Source of the DNA: JBBTTS01 sp038064135
GTDB lineage: Bacteria; Patescibacteriota; Saccharimonadia; Saccharimonadales; OMJO01
Direction: 5' to 3'
Assembly (NCBI GenBank): GCA_038064135.1
Contig: JBBTTS010000017.1
Location: 1-13,139 of the forward strand
Length of the DNA stretch: 13,139 nt
The notes under the pieces: model-generated
Told to the model about the DNA's origin: nothing
What the model saw: the letters and a program-made list of their open reading frames with translations, nothing else
The model's database searches: none
Made by a program: the position numbers and the translations under genes
In this document: piece by piece, positions 5,174-12,082 of the stretch
How positions within the stretch are numbered: the first letter of the stretch is position 1
Layout: each line of letters opens with the position of its first letter

Positions 5174-6118
5174 ATGCACAAACTACTAAAACTTCAACAT
5201 CACAAACACACCGGTAAAAAACTACATCATCGCCACACCTCATTTAGGGGACTTACGATTGTATTCGCATCAGCATTATTTAGTATTTTTATACTCAATA
5301 ATAATGTAGCAGCACTAAACTACGATGTTACAGCAAAAGTTTCGGCATCAATCCCAAATCAACCGTCACAAATAACATCACCTGTAAATGGAACTGTGGT
5401 AGGTGATTCTAGTCTAGCCATTAGAGGCAAATGTCAGGTTTTGAATACGACAAATTTTGTAATTATAGAACGAGCAGGTCAGTCAATTGGTTCTACTAAT
5501 TGCCAATCAAATGGTACTTTTAGTTTACGAGTAAATTTATTAAGTGGAATGAACAGCTTAGTTCCACGAAGCTTGAATGTAACTAATGATTACGGACCAA
5601 ATGGTAGTGCTGTTACAGTGACTTACTCTCCAATAGCAAATGACATCCAAACAAAAACACTTTTTCTAAACTCAAAGCAAAATGGTTTGGTTTTTACTAT
5701 CAACAAAAAAATGCGTTTGGATTTAAGCTTCGGTGGCGGTGAACAACCATATGAAATCGTAATAAGTTGGGGAGACGGTGACAAAGACAATATTGTCAGT
5801 CAAATCGAGGGCACTACGGTTTTGTACCATGAATATTTAAAAAACGAGATATACCAAATTGAAGCAAAATTAATTGATAAATCCGGAAATATTGTAATAT
5901 TAAATATTGGAGCACTTTCTACCCAGCAAGACCCACCACGGCTTTTTGGTGCAATTCAATCATCGGGTGGTTCGGGAAACAGTAATATTTTGGCAAGATA
6001 TGCATTAGTTGGCTTAAGCGCTACTGGCTTAACTTTGGCAGGGTTTTGGATATTTACTACGGCTCCATTAAAAGCACCTTGGCTATTGAACACCTGGCGT
6101 CGTCACCATTTTCGTTAA
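5174..6118 (+). CDS. Secreted, membrane-anchored surface protein with Ig-like and PKD-like domains
   Basis: The 314-residue protein has a basic, histidine-rich N-terminus (residues 1-24) and then a hydrophobic export segment (25-47, ending NNNVAA). An Ig-like beta domain (about 66-150) contains two cysteines, 87 and 110, that could form a disulfide. A PKD-like domain (about 175-247) has FGGGEQPYEIVISWGDGDKD followed by YHEYLKNEIYQIE-x-KLIDKSGN. A glycine/serine linker leads to a C-terminal membrane helix (275-297) and a basic tail (WRRHHFR). The layout is a surface protein with its C-terminus anchored in the membrane. The start is supported by the promoter and Shine-Dalgarno upstream. It ends tail to tail with the LytR_C gene, the two stops overlapping by four bases. 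A role in envelope structure or adhesion is inference. Confidence 0.75.
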   Translation: MHKLLKLQHHKHTGKKLHHRHTSFRGLTIVFASALFSIFILNNNVAALNYDVTAKVSASIPNQPSQITSPVNGTVVGDSSLAIRGKCQVLNTTNFVIIERAGQSIGSTNCQSNGTFSLRVNLLSGMNSLVPRSLNVTNDYGPNGSAVTVTYSPIANDIQTKTLFLNSKQNGLVFTINKKMRLDLSFGGGEQPYEIVISWGDGDKDNIVSQIEGTTVLYHEYLKNEIYQIEAKLIDKSGNIVILNIGALSTQQDPPRLFGAIQSSGGSGNSNILARYALVGLSATGLTLAGFWIFTTAPLKAPWLLNTWRRHHFR

Positions 6119-6792
6119 TCTTTGTCTAGGCCAGTAATTATTATCACATCTGCTTGAAAAGCTTGTTCATTAAGTGGCATAACTCCCGCTTGAGCTGAAA
6201 TATTCTTTGCTATATGGCTAACCAAATTAAATTTTCGGTTATCGTTAGTGTTGTCGATAACTATGGTGGTTGGAAAATCTTGGCGTTTGGTGAGCAGCGT
6301 TGATTGACTTACTTTTGAGGATGGGTAAAGTTGCTTTAATTGGTCGGTGAGAGCCAAGGCCGATTTTTGGTTATTGTTTCCAGCTACTACCTGAATTGTT
6401 GTGTCCCTAATCTCGGCCAGTGAAGGGTCAATTGTTAAGGGCCCAACGTCTATTATCCTGTCTATTGAAGGACGGTATAAATAAGCTTTTTTTGCGGTGG
6501 GATAAAGAAGTACCTTGTCACCATTTTCGGCTTGAAGTAGAAAGGGGTCTTTTAACGAATTTTTATCGGTTACAGTAACAAGCGTTGGTTCCTCGTCACT
6601 AGTTGGCAAAATGACGTGACGCGCAATCTTGGCTTTTATATTGATCATTTCGCTTTGACCTTTGCTAGCATACTTGCTTTTACTGGCCATAAAAACCCAC
6701 ACGATTCCAACAGCTACCGCTAAAAATAAACAACCCAGTAGTAATCTTGTGGGTTTTTTGAAAACTCTCACGCTATCGGTCGGCCTCGACAT
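6115..6792 (-). CDS. Membrane-anchored LytR_C domain protein
   Basis: Starting at the ATG at 6792, the protein has 225 residues: a short basic cytoplasmic tail (FKKPTR), one membrane helix (about 17-36), a beta-rich stretch (55-118: VILPTSDEEPTLVTVTDKN, NGDKVLLYPTAKKAYLYRP) and a LytR_C domain (about 130-222). The LytR_C features are TTIQVVAGNNN, a helix with ALTDQLKQLYP, TTIVIDN and the closing ADVIIITGLD. This domain occurs at the C-terminus of LytR-CpsA-Psr cell-wall ligases, but the catalytic LCP domain is absent here. An in-frame start further upstream (6864) would add 24 residues lying wholly inside the preceding gene and is rejected. The chosen start overlaps the end of the 691-residue gene by 20 bases, implying coupling. 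Probable role: envelope-associated, substrate unknown. Confidence 0.8.
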   Translation of the reverse strand: MSRPTDSVRVFKKPTRLLLGCLFLAVAVGIVWVFMASKSKYASKGQSEMINIKAKIARHVILPTSDEEPTLVTVTDKNSLKDPFLLQAENGDKVLLYPTAKKAYLYRPSIDRIIDVGPLTIDPSLAEIRDTTIQVVAGNNNQKSALALTDQLKQLYPSSKVSQSTLLTKRQDFPTTIVIDNTNDNRKFNLVSHIAKNISAQAGVMPLNEQAFQADVIIITGLDKD

Positions 6793-8848
6793 ATTGTTTA
6801 TTAATTCGAATATTACGAGCCGTAGTAGTAAGAGTCTGTATGCCAGCGCCGGCACGCATGCCAATTGTTGTCCTGGGTAAATTTGTAACTGAAGAACCTT
6901 CTCGGGTGGTGCCGTCGGTTAAATTATCTATGCGCCAAAAAATTGTACCACCTTGTGGTGCGACATAAATGTACATGTCATAAACTTTTTGTACCGTAAA
7001 GGCCAGTGTAGTATTAATGACATTTTGAGTGGTGTTACCCTTTAATATAAATTGCCAGTTGGCGTCTGCGCGGTTGGTTGAAAATTGAAATCCAGAATAA
7101 TCCCCGGCAGGGTTATCGGCATTTGTCATACTGGCGATTGTGCCACTGGTAAGCCCAAAGAACAGCCGCGAACCAGTTCCTGCTGCACCATAACTGGCAT
7201 CTGGGTTTGAAATTCGTGCAACATAAAAATAACCGTTTGAACCAGCACCGCTACCCCTGAACCACATGGTGGCCGATTGGCCGGCTCCGGCTGTATCGTT
7301 TGCACTTGCCGCGGTAGCAAAATTTGTGGCGTAACCGTATTGCTCTGTTGCGGTAGGATGAGAAGCCGTAGTATCAACCGTCCAGGTACTACCAATACTG
7401 GTTACATTGGTGGCACTTAATGGCAGCTGAACGTGAATAGCTTGTTCAAACAGTCCCGGTTGGTATGAAAACGATACCCCGGATGGTCCGACTTGTTTGA
7501 ACAAACTGCGTCCGGCCGTTTTTCGGGCAAATAAATAAAGCGTGTCAGCTGCTGGTGTGCCAGGATCGGATGTTTTTGACCCTAGCTGCAGGGCCGAATC
7601 CCAATTAGCATCAATTGTTAGGCCGACTTCTGTACCCGCTCCAGGGGTAGTAGGACCTTCTAACTTAATCCCATTTTCACGAACATTAGCAGCAGCACCT
7701 GTACCATTAGCGACAATCCTCAAACCGTTCCAGGTACCGGCCGCCGTGCCGCCAGGAGTCAAAGCAACATGCGCACCGCTACCTTCAACAGCAGCGGCAC
7801 CACCAACATAAGTGATTTCCAGTCCATTCGCTCCGGCCGTAGTAGTAGCTTGGCCACTATTGCTGATGGTTGCCAAATCAACTGTTGGCGCTGCAGTCGC
7901 GCTAACATTAAGCGCGCTTCCTGCGGCCAACGAAATTGTCACAGCTTGGCCTGCCGTAGGCACAACTGCTAAACTTCCCGTGTCGTTGACCGTAAAAACT
8001 CCAGTTCCGTTATCTTGAACAGCAAAATCTCCGGTACTTGCCAAATTAAGTGTTATGTTACCGCTGCCATTGTTAGTGACTACGAAAGTTGGATTATCGG
8101 TGGCGTCTAAAGAGTAGTCAAAAGCTCCAGTATCGCTAATTGTCATAAAACTTGAACCGTTGTCTTGTAATACAAAATCACCCGTTCCAGATAAATTAGT
8201 CACTACATTGCTACTACCGGCATTAGTTATTGTGTAACTTGGGTTGTCGGTGGCATCCAGAGTAATAGTAAAGACCCCCGTACCACTAATACTAAATACG
8301 TCAGCGCCGGCATCTTGTAACTGTAAAATAGCGGCTGTGCCGGTTTTGTTTATGGCAATACTGGGGTTCGTACTAGATGCATCGGTTTGAATGCCTTGGG
8401 CCAGTTGCAGATAGTTCGCAGAATCCAGACCATCCAAAGTGTCACTGTTAAAAGCGTAGGGCGTAGCAGTTAATCGAACCCGTGGCGTCATTTCGGCATC
8501 AGCGGCAACCGTTACACCTAAATATAAAGAGTCGCCGTTAAAATCTATTGAGCCAGGTAGGGCAGTGGTGTCACCTAATGAAGTACGAAAAATGCCATCC
8601 ACCGTAGACACGCTTTTAGATTCAGTCCAAACCGCTGTACCACCAGAGGATACTGTGTAAATACTAAATACCATGGTTCGGCTTGCGTCTGTCACGTTTG
8701 TCCCATCAGGATTCGTTAATTTTCCCTGAAAGTTCATTTGGCGGTTAATAGTTGCCTGGGCCGGTTTTGCGGCAATAAGAATAAGCAACAAGAGCGCAAT
8801 TACCCCCGCACCAATAGCTAACTTACCCCATGAATTTCGCCAAAACAT
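6773..8848 (-). CDS. Exported repeat protein with phage-tail-fibre-like C-terminal region
   Basis: The 691-residue protein begins with a signal or anchor helix (residues 8-32, ending AKPAQA). The N-terminal domain (about 34-135) is of the NFQGKLTNPDGTNVTD type with FSIYTVSSGGTAVW, GIFRTSLG, LYLGVTV and TPRVRLTATPYAF, common in bacterial surface proteins and tail-spike-like proteins. Two 50-residue beta repeats starting LDATDNP (197-246, 247-296) follow a partial copy. The C-terminal third has DPGTPAADTLYLFARKTAGR and QVGPSGVSFSYQPGLF (about 428-467), blocks I associate with phage tail fibres, and then a beta-rich head (about 488-685). No sortase motif or C-terminal helix is seen, so it is either held by the N-terminal helix or released. 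A weak -10 (TACAAT, 8859-8864) lies ten bases upstream. Attachment to another cell is a reasonable guess. Confidence 0.75.
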   Translation of the reverse strand: MFWRNSWGKLAIGAGVIALLLLILIAAKPAQATINRQMNFQGKLTNPDGTNVTDASRTMVFSIYTVSSGGTAVWTESKSVSTVDGIFRTSLGDTTALPGSIDFNGDSLYLGVTVAADAEMTPRVRLTATPYAFNSDTLDGLDSANYLQLAQGIQTDASSTNPSIAINKTGTAAILQLQDAGADVFSISGTGVFTITLDATDNPSYTITNAGSSNVVTNLSGTGDFVLQDNGSSFMTISDTGAFDYSLDATDNPTFVVTNNGSGNITLNLASTGDFAVQDNGTGVFTVNDTGSLAVVPTAGQAVTISLAAGSALNVSATAAPTVDLATISNSGQATTTAGANGLEITYVGGAAAVEGSGAHVALTPGGTAAGTWNGLRIVANGTGAAANVRENGIKLEGPTTPGAGTEVGLTIDANWDSALQLGSKTSDPGTPAADTLYLFARKTAGRSLFKQVGPSGVSFSYQPGLFEQAIHVQLPLSATNVTSIGSTWTVDTTASHPTATEQYGYATNFATAASANDTAGAGQSATMWFRGSGAGSNGYFYVARISNPDASYGAAGTGSRLFFGLTSGTIASMTNADNPAGDYSGFQFSTNRADANWQFILKGNTTQNVINTTLAFTVQKVYDMYIYVAPQGGTIFWRIDNLTDGTTREGSSVTNLPRTTIGMRAGAGIQTLTTTARNIRINKQYVEADR
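7961..8260 (-). repeat. Two tandem 50-residue (150-bp) units in the fibre-like gene
   Basis: Units begin LDATDNPSYTITNAGS and LDATDNPTFVVTNNGS. Both continue through N-L-(S/A)-x-TGDF-x-(L/V)QDNG to a final DTG. A partial earlier copy (LQLQDAGADVFSISGTGVFT, residues 175-194) precedes them. The DNA copies are diverged, so the duplication is old. Confidence 0.7.
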
Positions 8849-8858
8849 GTACCTATTA

Positions 8859-8888
8859 ATTGTATCAGAGGTAAAGGTTAATGCTCAA
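8859..8888 (-). promoter_or_regulatory. Possible promoter of the 691-residue gene
   Basis: TTGAGC (8883-8888), an 18-base spacer and TACAAT (8859-8864) on the - strand lie ten bases before the ATG at 8848. The -35 is weak and overlaps the end of the preceding gene, so readthrough from upstream may also express the gene. Confidence 0.35.
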
Positions 8889-9883
8889 GCTTGTTTGTCT
8901 TTATTCACAACAATATCGATAATTATTTTGGGATTTTTACTTTTTTTGATTAATTTAGGTCTGTTTTTTCTTTTGGTTACTTTATTAATTTTACGTCTTA
9001 TCAAAATAGCTAACCAAACCAACAATACTGGGCTAATAATCCAATGCCAAGGTAAATAAAATATTGTAGTAGTAGTAACTTCGTAATCCGCTTGGTCAGC
9101 TCGGCGATATTTACTTTCTAGGTTTAGTTTTGCCGGCAACCAGGTGGATTTTTCGGTCGTTAGAGGTGATTGTAATCTCTGAATTCGGCCAGGTTGCAGT
9201 GGGATAACTGATTCGTTAATTATACCCCTCTTATATATTTTATTCGATGCCGACAATATTACTGAGCCCCTGACAATCGTCGACACATTACCTTCGTTTT
9301 TAAATTCGTATGATACTTGGTTTGGTAGTGAAAAAAGTCGTAAACCACCCTTTGGCGCCTGAACAATACTAAGTCTTCGCACCGCACCAGCTTCTTTAAT
9401 TAAATAGATCAATACGCTTATCGATGAATCAAAATTAATCGATCCACTTCCAGCCGCTTGCTGACTAAGTAAGATCGAGAAATAGTGCCCACCTGGTGCT
9501 AGCTGCATGTTATCGTTTAAGCTAAAATTTAAGCTTTGTTTTTGCTTGCTACCAAGTTGTAAGTTTAGGTTTTCAAAAGTAAAAACTTTGTTCAATAGAG
9601 GAGTATCAAATAATGCAGGTAAAAATTTTCCGTTCTGCTCTTCGGCAGCCCTTACCTTAATGGCAAGATTTATCTGCGTTGAATAGTTGTTTGTGACGTC
9701 TATGGAATACTTTTTTGACTCGCCAGAACTAGGTATACCTAACTCGAGATAGGCAGGTGCAACAGTAAGCCCATCCTTAGGCAGGGAAGATTTATTTGTT
9801 TGAGCAAACGAGGCTGAAGAGGCACAAATCGCAAATATTAATGCCAGAACAATGCTAGTCCGTAAGTTTTGTATCATTTTCAT
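8885..9883 (-). CDS. DUF916-like secreted protein with C-terminal membrane anchor (second copy)
   Basis: The 332-residue protein has a signal peptide (about 1-27, cleavage likely after ASFA). An Ig-like beta domain follows (about 37-165: LTVAPAYLELGIPSSGESKK and YSIDVTNN, then APGGHYFSILLSQQ). A second beta domain (about 166-272) contains YEFKNEGNVSTIVRGSVIL. The C-terminus has FYLPWHW, one membrane helix (about 277-296) and a strongly basic 36-residue tail. The plan is that of DUF916/DUF3324 proteins, the peptidoglycan-binding partners of WxL proteins in Gram-positive bacteria. The match is by layout and pattern, not by a diagnostic motif. The start overlaps the 3' end of the first copy by 29 bases, so the two are translationally coupled. 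It ends in TGA, showing that TGA is a normal stop here. Confidence 0.7.
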   Translation of the reverse strand: MKMIQNLRTSIVLALIFAICASSASFAQTNKSSLPKDGLTVAPAYLELGIPSSGESKKYSIDVTNNYSTQINLAIKVRAAEEQNGKFLPALFDTPLLNKVFTFENLNLQLGSKQKQSLNFSLNDNMQLAPGGHYFSILLSQQAAGSGSINFDSSISVLIYLIKEAGAVRRLSIVQAPKGGLRLFSLPNQVSYEFKNEGNVSTIVRGSVILSASNKIYKRGIINESVIPLQPGRIQRLQSPLTTEKSTWLPAKLNLESKYRRADQADYEVTTTTIFYLPWHWIISPVLLVWLAILIRRKINKVTKRKNRPKLIKKSKNPKIIIDIVVNKDKQA

Positions 9884-10931
9884 TATTTTTCGACTTTGTT
9901 CGACGTAGTTTTATGGGTTTAAGGCTTCTCTTTAAAATAGTTGTGGCCCCAACAACCAAAACCAAAAATATTAATACAAATGTGGTCAATAGTTTCCACG
10001 GCAGTATCCAAAAGCTTACCTCTGACTCAAGTGGAATGTCTCTTTGGCCGTCGTTATATACTGCTACTAATATTGCAGTGTACTTTCCGAATCTAAAATT
10101 TTGGACTTTTGACCAATCCCATTTTAGAACATTTGTCTCTGGTACGTTATCGGCAGGTTTGTGTTTTTGATACACAGGGAAGCCGTCGGACCAACCTACA
10201 TTAAGGGTACGGTTTGTGTTAGGTAAAATATACCCCCCTGGCTCGTTTAAGGTAAGCAAACTTATAGGTTCAGAGCTGTTTGACGACCTTTGGATGTAAA
10301 TATTTCCGAAAGGTTGAACAATACTATTGCCGGTGTTTTTTATTTTTACCTGAAAATCTGCCGGTAAATATTCGTAAACTCTTTTTTGACTACTAAACTC
10401 TATGACTTCAATTTTTCTGGTAGCCCCCGGTTTGTCGATACTAACAAGTGTAAAAACTGCCACGGTTCCTTTTATGCGATTTCCGTCAAGATTTGCGGCT
10501 TGGGGCTCTTGCTGACGACTTACAGTTATAATAAATGAATAACTAAAGCCGACGTCACCAGGCGTACTAATCATTACTTTTTGAGTAAAAACTTTTCCGG
10601 CCTGAATTTCGAACGTAGGATGTTCAAAACCAACCCAAGATGAAACATCTGCAGGAATATCGTCCGTTAACTGAACCTCACCGCTTTCACTTATTTTGAA
10701 CTTACGAAGCTCCATTTTAAGTGATTCGGTAGTGGTTGCGTTATTTTTTATCTGTAAATCCAGGTTTTTTTGTTCACCGGGACGTACCGAAACTACCAAT
10801 GGTGAAGGACTAATTTGTAAGGAAAACTCTCCGTTATCGGGCTGGGCAAGTGCTCTTATGAAAAATAGCGGAGCAAGCGCACTTAATAAAGCCAATCCTA
10901 CTGATGTGTGTTTTTTTGCACCTCTAAACAT
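9855..10931 (-). CDS. DUF916-like secreted protein with C-terminal membrane anchor (first copy)
   Basis: The 358-residue protein has a signal peptide (about 7-29, ending RALA). The first beta domain (about 36-140) has FSLQISPSPLVVSVRPGEQK, then IKNNATTTESLKMELR and VGFEHPTFEIQAGKVFTQKV, typical of DUF916-like domains where a PG-E/K turn is followed by a strand ending in N-x-T. A second beta domain (about 150-306) includes FQVKIKNTGNSIVQPFGNI and GKYTAILVAVYNDGQ. The sequence FWILPWK then leads into a membrane helix (about 309-333) and a basic tail (LKRSLKPIKLRRTKSK). The same F-x-LPW motif before the helix occurs in the next gene, so the two are paralogues. A TATACT -10 lies 11 bases before the ATG. 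It is probably the anchor or scaffold for the WxL-like proteins encoded just upstream, by analogy only. Confidence 0.72.
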   Translation of the reverse strand: MFRGAKKHTSVGLALLSALAPLFFIRALAQPDNGEFSLQISPSPLVVSVRPGEQKNLDLQIKNNATTTESLKMELRKFKISESGEVQLTDDIPADVSSWVGFEHPTFEIQAGKVFTQKVMISTPGDVGFSYSFIITVSRQQEPQAANLDGNRIKGTVAVFTLVSIDKPGATRKIEVIEFSSQKRVYEYLPADFQVKIKNTGNSIVQPFGNIYIQRSSNSSEPISLLTLNEPGGYILPNTNRTLNVGWSDGFPVYQKHKPADNVPETNVLKWDWSKVQNFRFGKYTAILVAVYNDGQRDIPLESEVSFWILPWKLLTTFVLIFLVLVVGATTILKRSLKPIKLRRTKSKNNENDTKLTD

Positions 10932-10942
10932 CTGTAATTTTT

Positions 10943-10948
10943 AGTATA
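10943..10948 (-). promoter_or_regulatory. -10 box (TATACT) of the DUF916-like operon
   Basis: TATACT on the - strand, 11 bases before the ATG at 10931, would give a leader of only a few bases. No Shine-Dalgarno and no clear -35 are visible. Confidence 0.45.
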
Positions 10949-10963
10949 ACAGAGTAAACGAAC

Positions 10964-10980
10964 GGGCTTTAGAAAAGCCC
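10964..10980 (-). terminator. Hairpin over the stop codon of the 12003 gene, weak terminator or attenuator
   Basis: GGGCTTT-TCT-AAAGCCC forms a perfect seven-base stem, and the TAA stop of the gene (10969-10971) spans the loop-stem junction. The following bases (GTTCGTTTACTC) are not a proper T-run, so termination may be partial. Confidence 0.45.
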
Positions 10981-12003
10981 AGCGCCAACAACAGTGATTG
11001 TGTCAGTGTAATCTGTTGCTGCTGGTGTGATCACGCTTATAGCAACATTGTTGGTCATGGTCAGTACAGCAGTGTTAGCAGTACCGTTTGATGTTGCCAA
11101 TGTCCGAAGCGACGTATCAAGTCCGCCACCTTGGGATGCGCCGCCAACAAAGGCTGCAGCTACTGTGATTGTGCCTGTGCCGCCAACCTGTGATTGCGTA
11201 ACCCCAGTGTTATAGCCTTCCGTTCCAGCCGATAGGGTACTGTTAGTACCTGGAGTTGTTGAAGCAATTGTCGAAGACGCGCTAGCTGAATTTAGTCCTG
11301 TGTTACTGTCTTTTGCCCAGACTAACCAACCATTTTTAGCGTTTGTGTTTACTGTAGCCGTTCTAGGTGTAGGGCTTGATGTTACCGAACCGCTGCTAAG
11401 CGAGCCAATTGAGTCTGTGTTACCACTGAGTGCAAAGCTAAAAGTTTGTGGCACTGTTGCTGTAACAACAATTTGATCGTCAGCAATGCTTGCTGTCGAA
11501 TAATTGCCAGTGTCAATTGTGGTTGGTCCACTATCACGAGTAGTGACTGTCCCGCCATTACTACTTGTGGCCGAACCTTTAACGGAAAGAGCAGCTGTGT
11601 TTGTCCAGTTAAAACAGTATAGGGTACCAACAGTCATGTCAGTACTAGGGAAAGTGACAACTTGCCCAGCTGCTGCGGTTGCGGTAGCGATACCAGGCCA
11701 GGCCGATGCGCCACTTGGCCATGCTAGGTTGGTAGTGCTTACAGTCCAGTTACTAGTAGTAGTGCTGACTGTATAACCAGTTGGGAAGGTTACCTGAACG
11801 TCATTTTCGGTTGCTGTACTTGTGGGGTTGGCACAAACTGTTCCAGTTGTGGCCGTACTAATCTTCATTCGGTCAAAGCGCACTAACGTGCGAGTCAGCG
11901 TAGCCGCCTTTGCTCTGTTAAGCAAAATTGCAGGTGCTATTATTGCCAAGATTATTGCGATTATTATATATATGTTTGTTTTTTTACCTAGTAACGCTGG
12001 CAT
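10969..12003 (-). CDS. Secreted WxL-like surface protein
   Basis: The 344-residue protein has a signal peptide (about 8-34, ending NRAKA-A). A serine/threonine-rich beta domain (about 35-165) holds cysteines 57 and 130, which could form a disulfide. A C-terminal region (about 173-344) resembles WxL domains: TVPQTFSFALSG, NGWLVWAKDSNTGLNSAS, a glycine-rich turn region and a closing DYTDTITVVGAGLF, corresponding to the Y-x-x-T-I-x-W-x-L end of WxL proteins but lacking the tryptophan. The same C-terminal pattern occurs in the preceding gene (NTGLLSASESYTIAS, DYTDTISLVAAMSF), so the two are paralogues. A GGAGG site and a promoter precede the ATG. WxL domains bind peptidoglycan non-covalently, and a similar role is inferred. 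Confidence 0.7.
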   Translation of the reverse strand: MPALLGKKTNIYIIIAIILAIIAPAILLNRAKAATLTRTLVRFDRMKISTATTGTVCANPTSTATENDVQVTFPTGYTVSTTTSNWTVSTTNLAWPSGASAWPGIATATAAAGQVVTFPSTDMTVGTLYCFNWTNTAALSVKGSATSSNGGTVTTRDSGPTTIDTGNYSTASIADDQIVVTATVPQTFSFALSGNTDSIGSLSSGSVTSSPTPRTATVNTNAKNGWLVWAKDSNTGLNSASASSTIASTTPGTNSTLSAGTEGYNTGVTQSQVGGTGTITVAAAFVGGASQGGGLDTSLRTLATSNGTANTAVLTMTNNVAISVITPAATDYTDTITVVGAGLF

Positions 12004-12007
12004 AGAA

Positions 12008-12075
12008 CCTCCGATGTTCAGTTTATGCGTTAATACCTCGAATTACAGTATGCATGAGCGCTTTAAGATTGGCAA
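12008..12075 (-). promoter_or_regulatory. Promoter and Shine-Dalgarno of the 12003 gene
   Basis: On the - strand, TTGCCA (12070-12075; 5 of 6 to TTGACA), a 17-base spacer and CATACT (12047-12052) form a credible promoter. GGAGG (12008-12012) is four bases before the ATG. Confidence 0.55.
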
Positions 12076-12082
12076 GATTTTT

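Noticed and set aside
6793..6864. Longer start of the LytR_C gene at 6864
   Set aside because: The extra 24 residues lie wholly inside the preceding gene and put extra hydrophobic sequence before a normal cytoplasmic tail and helix. The start at 6792 gives the usual layout.
7542..8018. Plus-strand open frames inside the 691-residue gene
   Set aside because: They are antisense to a well-supported coding region whose high-GC repeats leave the opposite strand open by chance.
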